Shown: positions 11,036-22,513 of the stretch, in pieces | How the letters are laid out: every line of letters begins with the position of its first letter | How positions within the stretch are numbered: the stretch's first letter is position 1 | Assembly (NCBI RefSeq): GCF_910592395.1 | Contig: NC_088321.1 | Location: forward strand, 5,458,001 to 5,522,000 | Reading direction: 5' to 3' | From: Lineus longissimus | Taxonomy: Eukaryota > Nemertea > Pilidiophora > Heteronemertea > Lineidae | Length of the DNA stretch: 64,000 nucleotides | The notes under the pieces: generated by a model | What the model saw: only the letters and a program-made list of their open reading frames with translations | Told to the model about the DNA's origin: nothing | Databases searched by the model: none | Translations under genes and position numbers: made by a program

Positions 11036-11825
11036 AACGGTTGGTATCTGCTCCCCAACTTCCACCCTAATACGGTGCAATAAGTTACCATTTGATGGGA
11101 ATGGGACAATGCCCTCACTGTGTATGGAGTCATAGGGATAAGAAGACATTGTTCATTAGTGTTGGTACAAGTGATTTTGCCCAAAAAGCATGCGCATTCA
11201 AAAAACAAAATATGCAAGGTTACGGTATCACCTCCATGACCATGACGACGTGCAGAAAGTGCACTGGCCAGTGCATACCCTATGGCTATGTACTAGTAAA
11301 CATGGTAAACATGAACAACATCATCATTCATCGGCAGTTCATTTTACTCCGAGCTTTTCCTGAAACATATAGCCATGATGATTAGGCCTACCATGTACCA
11401 TGACCAATAACAGCACTAGATCATGTAGATGTCAACAAGTTCACATGAACCGTATAATCCCGCATGGCGCATGTGGGGCATGCGTCTAAACCAAAGCCCC
11501 AAAATCACTTGTTTTGGTCTATATCACTTGTGTTTCCCCCGTCTCCCAGTCCATAATACATTTACAGTTTACAATCCCCGATCATGGCCCAACAAAAGGT
11601 CATCGGTTGACTAAAGGAACACAACTGTTCAATGGATTTATAGTTGAATGCGATCAAACTACGTCTTTTCAATCGTGGATTGTAAATTTAACCCCATGGG
11701 CCTAGGGAAGGCCCTATAACAATACTTTCGACACAGTTATTATCTCCGCTGCCTCCACCATGTTACACACAGTGCTCACTGCTGATTCTAAAATGCGCCA
11801 CCTAGTCAAAACAGGACATATGTTC
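11036..11825. other. No supported gene
   Basis: Nothing recognised beyond short open frames without domains. Confidence 0.45.
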
Positions 11826-11830
11826 TTCTA

Positions 11831-12630
11831 GGAATAGATCTCTTTCCAATATTTCGTCATTCCACTATCGTCATCACCTCATCATACTTTCATTGACATT
11901 ACAGGCACACATCCACAGAGCACTCTTCAAATCATCTACACAGTGGTTATCCAACTAGGATTATAAAGGTAATTTCTTAGCCCCACACAGTGGGTTTCAG
12001 TCTTGATAAAGGGGCACTATTGCTAGCAGCTAGGTAGGCAAGATAAAGTTAGACGAAGTAGCCGATAGGGGTCTCTCACCCCTCAAAGTCCGTCACAACT
12101 ATTCAAGCTTGTACAAGGAATACATGCAGCGCTGACTCTAACAAGACCCAATGGGAATGTCGCACAGTCATCTGTCAAAAACAAGACCTATGTTGCAGTA
12201 TGATCTCTTGCCAATATTTAATAATTGCACTATCGTCATCACCTCATCATACTTCATTGACATTACAGGTACACATTGACATAGACCACTGTTGCAGTCA
12301 ACGACACAGTCGCTATCCAAGTAGCATTTATAGAGGTAATTATCATTATCATACCTCATTAGCATGTGAACCAATCACGTCGCGTCCTTTGCGATCACGG
12401 CAAAGCCTCATGGAATAATGTCTTTCACCGTTGAATAATTTTTCATATTCCATGCCTACAACTTCAATTTCTTCATATTCCATGGCTAGAAGTTCAATAC
12501 TAATATAATATCCAAGATAAAGTTACAAGAAGTAGTCAATAGGGGTCTCTCACCTCTCACTGTATGTCCACACTATTCACGCTTGTACGAGGAATACATT
12601 CAATGCTGAATCTAACAACACCCAGTGCCC
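11831..12630 (+). repeat. Two diverged tandem copies
   Basis: The block beginning TATCGTCATCACCTCATC is found at about 11868 and 12231, and the block GATAGGGGTCTCTCACC is found at about 12064 and 12537. Order and orientation are the same. Unit size is about 360-475 bp; the second copy carries extra sequence around 12350-12490. No coding potential. Confidence 0.7.
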
Positions 12631-12860
12631 TTACTCTGTATATTAGTCACTGGAAGATGGCCCATTTCACTCCTTGCTTCTACTTCACCTATAGTCTCAT
12701 TGCAAACGCCTCAGTTCTATGATATCACATTCACTTTCAGCTGTCATGCAACGCAACAACTGTGCTATCTGCCATCGCACATCAACGAAGAAGTGCAGCC
12801 GCCCACATTCCACCTCACGTCTGTCCGACCAGCTGCAATCCTCGAGGACGCCCCACTGTA

Positions 12861-12997
12861 CCACGATTTCACTACGATGTTTGACAAGAAGGAGCAGTGC
12901 GCGAGAAAGGCAAATGAGCAGACTTCCCTCGCTTGAGTTTCGGAAGAATGTTCCATATCGCGCTAAGCTGACCACTGCTGACCATGACAGGCGTGCA
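12861..12997 (+). repeat. Dispersed direct repeat, copy 2
   Basis: Matches 10899-11035. Both copies are interrupted by stops in all frames that cover the whole block, so it is treated as repeat DNA rather than a gene. Confidence 0.7.
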
Positions 12998-13140
12998 TTG
13001 GACTGGTACAGGTTGGAACTGAACATTGAATATGCTGGTGGTGACGCTTTCTGATGAGAAGTTGGTCGTGACTGATGCAGTATCCTTGGACTTGTCCACA
13101 GCATCGTTCAATCATTGCTCTCTGTGCTGCCTTGATTCTG

Positions 13141-13586
13141 TACTTACCCAAATACTAAGACCAAATGCCTGTTGACCGTGCTTTAAGAGAGACTGGCGTC
13201 ATGCCTAGAGATATGACTGACCCCTATTGGCAAATTTGTATGACTTTATCTTGCCTACCTAGCTGCTGCCTATAGTCTCCCTTTAACTGCGGAGCACTTC
13301 AAAGTCGATAAAATGCCATGTTCCACCTTTTAATGTGTTCAGACCGCCATTTTCAAAATAATCAAGTCAGGACACTGCCTTCTAGTCTCATAATAAATTT
13401 TGCTTTCCTCAATAATAACATTTCTTCTTCTTCAATGCTTTCATCATTCCAAACTTCTCCTCCTCTGACTTTTACAGGGGTACAGTCATGGCAATCAAAA
13501 CCCAAATACTGAGACCAAATGCCTGTTGACTGTGCTTTAAGAGAGACTGGCGCCATGCCTAGTCTCTCTTAAAGCACAGTCAACAG
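13141..13586. repeat. Duplicated segment plus perfect 26-bp hairpin
   Basis: The segment at about 13147-13205 (ACCAAATGCCTGTTGAC .. GAGAGACTGGCGTCATGCC) recurs at 13503-13560. In the second copy, 13523-13548 is followed by a 12-base loop and then its perfect reverse complement at 13561-13586. The first copy lacks the second arm, so the hairpin arose after the duplication. Confidence 0.85.
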
Positions 13587-13904
13587 ACACCAACCCCCTC
13601 AGACTCAGAAACCACAAACGCCCAACCCTTCCTGCTACCTTAATACTTCTGGATATTCTTTTGGCACATTGCCAATGCCAATTGCCACTTGCCAGGTATT
13701 GAACTAACCCATGAAAAAGCTCGAAGTCACATGACATACAAAATGGTGGACGAACAAGAAAATGTAAACAGCGAGATTTCAACATGAAAATTGTCAACAA
13801 AAACACCTTTAATTACGGACTTGATCTTCTCTGCAAAAGATTGGATACATAATCTAACACATGAGGATGACGAAGGTATAGTTGTCATTAAAAACAAGGA
13901 AGTG

Positions 13905-14142
13905 ACTACTTGGCTAGCCCGGCTTACCAAACAGCGACTTTTTCTTGTCCTGAATGGAGAGTCGAACTCATTTATATTAAAGAAAAGTCTCCAGCTCGCC
14001 AAACAGGGTAGATTTTTTACCTGTTTGGCAAGCCCGGCTGGCCGAACAGGGTGGCTCTTTAGTGCTGTTTGGCAAGCGGCTCTCCAAACAGGACAAAAAA
14101 AGATGCCTGTTCGGCGAACGGCTTGCCAAATAGACCCGGCCT
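13905..14142. repeat. Cluster of alternating CCAAACAGG / CCTGTTTGG words
   Basis: Words of the type GCCAAACAGG and its reverse complement CCTGTTTGGC occur in alternating orientation, mixed with AAGCCCGGCTGGCC. The cluster could fold into several short hairpins and resembles a compact foldback element. No target duplication was found. Confidence 0.55.
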
Positions 14143-15214
14143 AAAAAAAGCAATCTTACGGACCAAAACGCTACCGTAGTCGTTTCAATGTTCAACGTTC
14201 AGCCCTTCGATTCAAATTTACCGCCTGAAAACTGAGAAGGCGGTACCGCACTCATGGAAATCAATGACGCAATGCTCTGTAAGACCACATCGAAATTATC
14301 CTCAAAAATAAGAAATAAATTGCAATAAAGATATAAAACGCGCATACATGGATTTTGGCGAAAAACACCAGGTTTGTCAATCACGTCCTATTTTACAATT
14401 CGGCATTTTCAAAGGGAAAGGTTCTAATTCATGAAGTGAATATACTCTCAACAATGTGAGCATTTTTTCGTCATTCCCGCATAACTGTTCAACAGTCAAC
14501 GTCCAACGACAATCCCACTCGACAAATGGTAATATTTATTCATGTCAAATACCTTGACAACATTTTATTTAATTTTAAAAGCAGTTATCGAGTAAACGGA
14601 CATCATCCAAAATATCCACGAAATAAACGGACAAATGACCACAAAATACCTATTCTCAAAAAACTTGCGATTTATACCAAATAAATCTGACGGGAAACAG
14701 AAGAACTGCATTCAAATTTAGCTAGGCTATGAAAAATAATAAGACCTGTAGTGATAGATTTCAAGGAGAAAATCGAGAGGCAAAAATAAGGATCACAATA
14801 ATTAGGAACAGTGTATGTCATTAATCAATACAAAATCAGTATGTTGTGAATAGAAACGATTCAAATTTGAACTGGCCGGACGTACGTTTCAAACTATCTA
14901 GATTTGCAACAGCACGTGTATCAGCTTTATTTAAAGCTGACGGGTCAAATATACATTCCCGAGTACGGCCGAAGCCGAGCTTTCAGGAATGTTCGTGATG
15001 TGCATTTGGATCTTCTACTGAATTATACCCATTACCCACAGTGTACGAATCGAAAGCGTGGAATTCTCTGCAGAAAACGTGGGTTGCACGTCATGTGAAA
15101 GCGTTCAGTTAGATCAGCATATAAAATATCCGGACGAAAAAGTCTGAACACGATTCATGAGCCACTGACCTCCGCAGCGCACTGTATACCAACGCCAACA
15201 TAGTACTCTAATTT
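14143..15214. other. No supported gene
   Basis: AT-rich sequence with no recognisable gene or repeat. Confidence 0.5.
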
Positions 15215-15281
15215 CTTCGGTTTATCTGTTTCTGTTTCTGTTTCTGTTTCCGCTAACAGAGGAGTAACGGCGCTGGCTGCT
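15215..15281 (-). mobile_element. 3' end and tail of an interrupted LINE
   Basis: On the minus strand this is the continuation of the RNase H frame cut by the LTR element. A few codons lead to a TAG stop, followed by an AGAAAC repeat tail (15222-15250) typical of LINE 3' ends. The join across the LTR element uses one copy of CTGCT. Confidence 0.7.
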
Positions 15282-15461
15282 TGCATTGTCAGGGCGGGGA
15301 TTATACCCCGGGCCTCGTATCCCTGATATGCGGGGTGGTTTTTAGGACGGATTCCACAGAATAAAACCGAAGACGAAACTCGTGGTACTTCTCTCTTATT
15401 ACTTCTCATGAAACTAGGCACTAAAACCCATACAGTTGCGGTAGATGCTAAATACAATACA
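15282..15461 (-). repeat. 3' LTR
   Basis: 180 bp, identical by eye to 23348-23527, and followed on the element's 3' side by the CTGCT duplication (15277-15281). Confidence 0.95.
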
Positions 15462-15472
15462 TCATCCCCCTC
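15462..15472 (-). promoter_or_regulatory. Polypurine tract
   Basis: Immediately before the 3' LTR the element strand reads GAGGGGGATGA, the expected purine run that primes plus-strand synthesis. Confidence 0.8.
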
Positions 15473-16626
15473 GGATGAGCGTATGACTAGCTCCGGCCAT
15501 ACGCTAAAATTAAAAAACAAACAAGTTCAGCATTATCAGATTATGATATGAACACGTCATGGAAACAAAACACTGATTACTCACAAACACTTCTGTGGAT
15601 TAAACACTGGATTTTGTATAAAAGACACATACTCGAAGGTATGACAAAATTATAAAAATTACTTTGGTTTCCTCCAGTAATCTTAATATGATAAAGAACA
15701 TCCAAAAATAAATGCTGCATGTAATAGATGCCTAGTACATGAATAAAATGGTTATCAAAATGAGGTTGTCCTCTGGCTATGAAAGAATCACTCCGAATCC
15801 TCACGAAATGAATAAATATAATGTCATCATATATATTGTCTATATATGAGTAGAGTCCGCAAATGCTTATCAATGCACGTTGGAAGTGGCCAGCAAAACA
15901 ATCCAGTCACAACCAGGTACAGAGAAGTCCTTGAAAGCATTATCACTTAATACTCGATAGTCCGTAGCACACATCGAAAATTCACAGAACCAACACATTC
16001 ACGAATAGCAGCATGACTAAAACAGTTTGCAGCACACAAGCTGGGGTGGAAACCATTTAACACAGAGCAATAGGCCTAGGAGAAGAGGGAAAATACACTC
16101 AAAATTTCAATGTAACCTTTAATAGGTGGATATATTCAGGTGGTTAAGTTGTGGCATCAAGGTTAAGTGGCAAGATACAAGTACATGTTTACACCAAATC
16201 TAAATGAACCTGCAGGTTTTAAAATAAGCCAAACACTCGACTCATAACATGTACAAATACATCTTAAAACCAGACCTAAATTTTTAGTGCCTGTAGTGAT
16301 ACCATATAATCTGCCAAACAAATGTCACTACGTGGCAACTGACTGGTCATAATATACAGAAAAAAGAAACTCACAACCAAACACTCACACACACAAAATT
16401 GGAGAATATGGCTAGTTGTGCATTATCAGAAGCCTGGTTTGACCCCAAATGGCAATGTTAGCCCTCCCTGACTCAGAAGTATCAGATTCACACAAGCACA
16501 CAATCAGACAGTCGCACGTCAGTGAAATGCATGACAGTCAACATTTACCCTCCTTGTCCAACCATTAGGCATATGCAACTAAACATCCAGGCAGCTGGAC
16601 ATAGCATAATATGGAGCGCAACTCAA
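15473..16626 (-). other. 3' untranslated region of the LTR element
   Basis: About 1.15 kb between the pol stop and the polypurine tract. It has no open frame with domain content, so no env-like gene is present. Confidence 0.6.
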
Positions 16627-19600
16627 CTACTTGAGTGACCAATTGTCCCTGTTTACCCCACGAGCAATCCTCAGCTTGTCACAATGAGTTCGGTAGGTTG
16701 TTCCAGCCAAATCAAGTTGCAGAGTAACAGTGAAATCTTCACCTACATGCTTTACTAGGTATGGTCCTCGCCATGGCACATGTTTGTCGCCTTTAAAAGA
16801 TTTCCTTGGATTATAATACCAAACATAATCACCAGCTTTGAGGGACTGATATTTGGGAATTGAAGTCTCATACTGCTTCTTCTGGATTCTTTGTGATAAC
16901 TGCAAGTTGTTACGCGCTATACTGTAGGCTTTCTGGAATCTATCCTCAAGTTGCCTGATATAAGATGGTACTGAAGTCTGTGTCTCAGCAGGCTTGGTGT
17001 ATAAGAGATTCATGGGTAGCTTCATTTCCCTTGATGTCAACATATAATGTGGAGTCTCGCCTGTGCTGTTATGCACTGAAGATCGATAAGCCATCAAGAA
17101 GATGGGGAGCATGACATCCCAATCGCCAACTGATTCCTTGTGATCATAGGTGTAGGTTTTGATCATAGACTTCAAGATCTTGTTAAAGTTTTCTACCAAT
17201 CCATTGGATTTAGGGTTGTATGGTGTTGTTAATGACTTGTCGATTCCAAGTTTTTGAAGCAATGAGGCGTACAAGTTGGAAATAAACTGGGGTCCTCTGT
17301 CAGAATGAAGAATATACATACAGCCAAACCGTGAAATAAGTTCTCTAATGATAGCATTGCAGACCTCTTCTGTTTCAACTGTCTTCAGCGGTGCAGCTTC
17401 AACCCTTTTAGTGAAGTTGTCCTCCATCGTTAATACATATCTGGAACCACGGGGGGTTTGACGTAATGGTCCGATTATGTCAATTGAGACACGCTCGAAG
17501 GCTTCAACAAATAGTTGTTGAGTGAGAGGTACTCTTTTCTTTTTATGGGGATGCTTAATGGTGTTGCAAGTTTCACAGTGAGAGACAAATCTTGTTACAT
17601 CAGTCCTCCAGTTTACCCAATAGAAGTCTGCTTTCAGACGCTGTGCTGTCTTTTGGATCCCAAGATGACCTGAACATGGATCAGAATGCAACTTTTCGAT
17701 AAGAATGTGTCGTAATGTTCGTGGAACAACTAGCTGATTCCTGGTGGGTTTGTCTGGTACAATCAACTTCCGATACAATATACCGTTTTCCAAAAACAAA
17801 GATCTCCAATGTTGTCTCAGGACTTTAACACCGAGGCTTTCCTTGGATATGGTTCGGTAATTCGGGTAGTCAGACCCACTTAACTTCAGCTGGACTATGG
17901 GTGATATATCCGGGTCAGAGAGCTGCAAATTGGAAATCTCAGACAAGGGAACTAAGTCTGTTACTGGTTGTTGACCTTGAACGACATCTGCTTGTTTCTG
18001 ATCTTGAATGGCCTTCCGTGATTGTGATCTAGTTGTTACTGCACAGTTTAGCATAAGTTTATCTACAGCTTCTTCTATGTTTTTATCAACATTCACTGTG
18101 TGATGGCAAGGGGGAATGTCTGGTGGTTGCTTTGGTTTATACCATCTTGGCTTTCCTTTGCTGAGTTGTCGATCAGTCTCGACCACTTCATCCTCTCGGC
18201 GACACTGAAGGCACTGCATCCGACTCATTGCATCAGCATTGGCATGGTGTCTGCCGGGCCTGTGCACTACATCAAAGGTGAACTGGGACATAAAAAGTTG
18301 CCATCGCTGTATTTGCTCTTGTGCGTCAGTCAACGTGAGCATATGGCTAACTGCAGCATTGTCCGTTCTGATGAGGAACTTTCTGCCATAAAGGTATGGT
18401 CGAAAATGCTGGATCGACTTGATTACAGCCAAGAATTCGCGCTTTGTGATGCAATAGTTTCTCTCAGCATCCGCCAGCAAATGGGAATAATATCCAATGA
18501 CAACTTCCTTCTTATCCTGAATTTGACTCAAGACTGATCCAACCCCTGTATGGGAGGCATCTGTGTCCAAGATGAAATCTCCTTTGGTAATATCTGGATA
18601 AGACAGTAGTGGAGCTGCAATGAGAGCTGCCTTCAGTCGTCTAAATGATATCTCATGCTTTTCAGTCCAAATAAGGGTGCTATTCTTCTTGAGGAGTTGA
18701 TAGAGTGGAGAAGCTAGGTCAGACATGTTTCTGATAAATCGTCGATAGTAACTGACAAGGCCAAGAAATCGTTTGACTTCAGTCCTTAACTTCGACCTTG
18801 GAACATTCCCTGGTGATGGCCAAAGTTCGACAGATGATACTTTGCTCACTAATGGTTCTATGCCTTTCTCTGAAAACCTGTGACCTAAGTATTCCAAGCT
18901 GGATTGGAAAAGAAAACACTTGCTAGGCTTCATCTTCAACCGGGCCTTCTGTAGACGCTGGAGAACCCGTTCAAAGTTATGGAGAGTTTCCTCAAAGGTC
19001 TTTCCAAAAACAAGAATATCATCAAGGTACAGGAGGCACTTCTCCCACTGGAGTCCTCGGAGAACATTTTCCATCAGCCGTTGAAATGTAGCGGGAGCAT
19101 TTGACAGACCGAAAGCTAAAACTTTAAATTGGAACAAACCTTCTTTTGTCAAAAATGCGCTTTTTTCGCGATCTTCGTTTGATTTTAAGGGTACCTGCCA
19201 GTAGCCACTCTGGAGGTCTAGAGAGCAGAAGAAGCGACTACCATGGAGGGAGTCTATGCAGTCGTCAAATCTTGGTATCGGGTAGCTATCAGCCTTGGTG
19301 ACAGAGTTCAACTTTCTAAAATCGATACAGAAACGATTAGTTCCATCCTTTTTAGATACTATCACTGGTGCGCTAGCCCAAGGACTTTTAGAAGGCTCCA
19401 TGATTCCTCGCTCTAATCCGTCTCGAACGGCGGCCTTGATTTCCTGTTCCTTCTTGTAGCCTTGTCTCCGCAAGGGCAAGCGAAAAGGTCTATTAGTTCC
19501 TGTGTCAATCTCATGGCTGATCATATCTGTACATCCGATGTCTGTTGGTGAAGTAGAGAAAGTTGAACTATACTTGATCAAAAGTGAGGCAAGCTGCTGT

Positions 19601-20516
19601 TTCTGCTTGGCATCTAGTTCCTTACTGGATCTATTGTATAAGTCAGTTAGATGAGATGGTATGTCCTCTTCCAACTCCTCCAAGGATCGCACAGCAAAAC
19701 AATCCATGGAACCCAGAGGAGTTGGGTCGGCAGTATGTTCGTAAGTCTCATCAGGCTCCTCAGCATGAAAGTCCCCCGTTGGGAAAACATATCCAACAAC
19801 AGCACCTTTCGGAAGAGTGATGGATTCCTCATTTGGATTATATAGCTGTACTGGAGTCCTCCGTTGTTTCTTGGATTGAACTGTCACTGACTTTGCTGGT
19901 AGGACACTATGCCTCTGAATGAAGAAGATACTGGGTTCGAAAATGACCTCCTGTCTAGTTCTAAAAGGACTTTTCAATTTAGCAGATAGGGCAACTTCAT
20001 CTCCAGGTGGGAGTGTAACCGCTTCAGACAGACAGACTGAATGTGGCAGAAGGCTATGCTTTACACCATCCATGGGGTAGTCCTTTCCATTGAAAGTATA
20101 GGTACCTAAACTGTACTTGATATCAATGTTAAACTTTTCCATGAATTCAGTACCCCAAATCCCGTCCATGCCATCAAGCTCGGCCACAGTCATCTGGAAT
20201 GTAAAATTTGCACCATGTACGCGTATCGGCATGGTTACTTTGCCCAAGATCTTCAACGATGACTGGCCATCCGCCATGGTGATACATTCCCTAGAGCGTT
20301 GTAAAGGAGGACGATATAGTTTTGGAATCCTAAAATAAGCTCTTGAAGAGAGAAAAGTGGAAACAGAACCCGTGTCCAATAAAAAACAGCTAGGAAGTCC
20401 ATTCAAATAGGTGGTTATGTAGGTCCTTGAAATACAGGAGCAAGATGCAGCTACGTTTCCTTTTTCCTTTTTGTTGCCATGACCTTGGGCTCCTGTGACA
20501 GGGGCATGGCTTACTG
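16627..20516 (-). CDS. pol: Pol polyprotein: protease, reverse transcriptase, RNase H, integrase
   Basis: The frame is open from the gag frameshift site. The part from about 20406 is 1259 residues. Protease has DTGS near residue 11. RT has SALD-like FCSLDLQSGYW, the SKKDGTNRFCIDFR motif and catalytic YLDD. RNase H shows D in DTDAS, E in TKREFLAVI and D in RTDNA. Integrase has an H-H-C-C zinc domain (HLGI .. CETCNTIK) and a D,D-35-E core (SIDIIG, HSDRGPQF, NGLVENFNK). The C terminus has a GPY/F-like module (WRGPYLVKHV) but no chromodomain that I can see. No stop or frameshift interrupts it, so the element is potentially autonomous. The true N terminus follows the frameshift rather than an initiation codon. 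Confidence 0.95.
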
Positions 20517-21320
20517 GTTTAAAGGATCATGATTTGCTGCTGCTGGTGTACCACCCTCTACTGGTACTTGCATTTGACCCTCAAAATGGCGCTGTGCATA
20601 AGGACACTCTCTCCAAAAGTGGTCAGGAGAATTACATATATTACAGCGTCGGTCATTTCTATCAAAGCGGCGGTCTTGATGGGTGTACCGGCCTCGGCCT
20701 CTTCCACGTCCGCGGCCTCTACCTCTTCCAGGAGCTTGACTATTGTCGCGAGGTTCCTGAGGTGGGTCCCTTACCAAAGATGCAACTGGCACTGAGGTGG
20801 TTGACTTGTTTCTGACTGCCTGATTGGTTGCCAGGAGATGGTTCTCGTATGATTTTGCTTGCTGAAGGATTTGATCCAGAGGCCTGTCTTTGTAGGCATA
20901 CAATTTATCACCTAGGGGCGTATCTCGTAGGGCAAGATAAAATTCCAGACCAAGATCCTTCCTCATTGCCCCATGTGCCCTCTTAGAGTATAGGCTCAAG
21001 CGAAAGGCAAGGTCATCGAGAGACTCGCCTTCCTCTCTCCTGGCATCACGTAATGTAGTCATCCATAGTGATCTTTCTCCCACATAGTGGTTTTCAAGCT
21101 CTTCCACCAGGGTGGAATAGGTTACATCTTTACCCTGAAGGTTTAAGTTGGCTAGTACCTTTGCTGCTCTGCCCTCCAGCTTCTCTCGCAGGGCCTTCAA
21201 CTTGTCCTCTTCGTCCCAACCTCTGGTAATTGCTGCAAAATTTGCCAGATAGGCTTCCACGTCTATCTTGGAGTCATCAAAAACAGGTATCTTTGCTCTG
21301 CGGGTGGTGTTCTCCGTCAT
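20511..21320 (-). CDS. gag: Gag polyprotein
   Basis: 269 residues. An N-terminal helical capsid-like region (retrotransposon gag pattern, with Y-x-x-x-L-x-A-x-T-R-G-W near residue 25 and LREKLEGRAAKVL near 46) is followed by a Gly-Arg repeat (about residues 197-210). A single CCHC zinc knuckle C-N-I-C-N-S-P-D-H-F-W-R-E-C lies near residue 230. The ATG at 21320 is used as start because it gives a normal Gag length, although the frame is open upstream. The stop TAA (20511-20513) is preceded by CAG and the heptamer TTTAAAC. pol lies in the -1 frame from this point, so Gag-Pol probably forms by -1 frameshifting. Confidence 0.9.
   Translation of the reverse strand: MTENTTRRAKIPVFDDSKIDVEAYLANFAAITRGWDEEDKLKALREKLEGRAAKVLANLNLQGKDVTYSTLVEELENHYVGERSLWMTTLRDARREEGESLDDLAFRLSLYSKRAHGAMRKDLGLEFYLALRDTPLGDKLYAYKDRPLDQILQQAKSYENHLLATNQAVRNKSTTSVPVASLVRDPPQEPRDNSQAPGRGRGRGRGRGRGRYTHQDRRFDRNDRRCNICNSPDHFWRECPYAQRHFEGQMQVPVEGGTPAAANHDPLNQ
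20517..20523 (-). promoter_or_regulatory. Putative -1 frameshift heptamer TTTAAAC
   Basis: In the gag frame the codons read CCT TTA AAC CAG TAA, so T TTA AAC fits X XXY YYZ. The -1 frame from here is open without a stop into the protease. Position one codon before the gag stop is typical. A downstream stem-loop or pseudoknot was not established by eye. Confidence 0.75.
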
Positions 21321-21425
21321 TCCTGACCCAAAAGAGCAGTTATTATAGTGATTGACAACTGGTGGTGATGTTCGCGGTGCTGGTACAGGCCTTTCAAGAT
21401 CTGCCCTTTTCCTTCTCGGAGTTGT

Positions 21426-21842
21426 CTAGCTTTCCGGATCTGGGGTCACAGGGTCATCATTAGGGTAACTGGAAATCACTGGTGACCAGGGGATGGCAGC
21501 CATTGGTGTTTCTGGGTAAGATGTAGCCCTAGTCGGGACCCGAGACATCGGGGTCGATGTAACCGGTGATGCTGTACTTCCAGTTGGAATGAATGTCTCC
21601 TCCATATCAACTGGGTCATATGATGTTGCATCTCCCAGAGTGAGCATAGAAAAGACACTGAAAAGCTTCTTTTTTATGGATCCAAACAGTGTTTCAGGTT
21701 GCCTTGGCTGTACTACTCGTGATCGCGGTTGAGGAGTGGGAGCTTGTCGTCTAGGTGGCACCACAGGTACAACCCCCGGAAGCCCTCTATTACGGAGTCG
21801 CATTCCCTCCTGGACCTCTACTGGGACTTCATCATCACTCAT
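21426..21842 (-). CDS. Proline-rich ORF in frame with gag, ended by TAG
   Basis: A 138-residue ORF with an ATG start, rich in Pro, Ser, Thr and Arg (RRQAPTPQPRSRVVQPRQPE), looks disordered. A hydrophobic stretch LFGSIKKKLFSVFSMLTLGD near residue 52 could be an amphipathic helix. It ends in TAG (21426-21428). The same frame stays open beyond the TAG through the gag ATG at 21320, so ORF and gag would form one protein if the TAG were read through or were a recent mutation. The TAG is followed by ACAACT, which does not resemble the classic CARYYA readthrough context. Function unknown; probably an N-terminal extension of Gag. Confidence 0.65.
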   Translation of the reverse strand: MSDDEVPVEVQEGMRLRNRGLPGVVPVVPPRRQAPTPQPRSRVVQPRQPETLFGSIKKKLFSVFSMLTLGDATSYDPVDMEETFIPTGSTASPVTSTPMSRVPTRATSYPETPMAAIPWSPVISSYPNDDPVTPDPES

Positions 21843-22513
21843 GTTTACCGAGTTAGCAGCACCAATTTAAATCATAAAATGCACAAAAACACCAAGACGT
21901 TTCAGTCACATATGCCACAAAGCAAGGCAAAATGTGGAGACGATCGTGCACTCACTGACTTTTCACCACACAATCATGTACCTAACATGCATCAAACATA
22001 CAACATGTGCATACTATAAATCATACTGTATGTATACACACCAACCTGAAACTAAACATGCACAAAATGTAATGTACCAATGACATTCAAAATGTACAGG
22101 TGACAACTACATACAATGTGTGATATTATGACAATGACATCCAATGAATCAAACAACAGTAAATGTTGGCCTAAATCATGCACTGTAAAGAACCCAACAT
22201 TTATATACAGTCAGCAGTTTGGACTAGAAGGGGTTAATATTACAACCCAACACTTTTCTACTCAACTTAGTGTACTCTCTTACCCAATTATAGACATTTG
22301 CCTTGGGCCTATTTCTATGCAGGGCACATATTCACAATAAAATATTTCACAGTTCCCTGAAAAAAAAGCACAAAATGACATGAAATGTATTCAAAGGCCT
22401 AGCCTTAATGTGTACCCAAGTACATGCAACAACTAAATTAAAATTAAGTTCAGAATATCTCAAAATTTTCGAACAAGTAGCAAAAATAGTCTATTGTCAC
22501 TCAGTTGGGCAGC
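21843..22513 (-). other. Non-coding spacer inside the LTR element
   Basis: About 670 bp between the hydrolase ORF and the next ORF, with no open frame of note. It may hold packaging or internal initiation signals; nothing specific is visible. Confidence 0.5.

Noticed and set aside
15215-15461. An apparent second gene end with 15155-15520 open frame on the minus strand
   Set aside because: The open frame spans the 3' LTR and neighbouring LINE tail and has no coding signal of its own.
18100-18537. Plus-strand open frame opposite the pol gene
   Set aside because: Antisense shadow of the RNase H and RT coding sequence of the LTR element.
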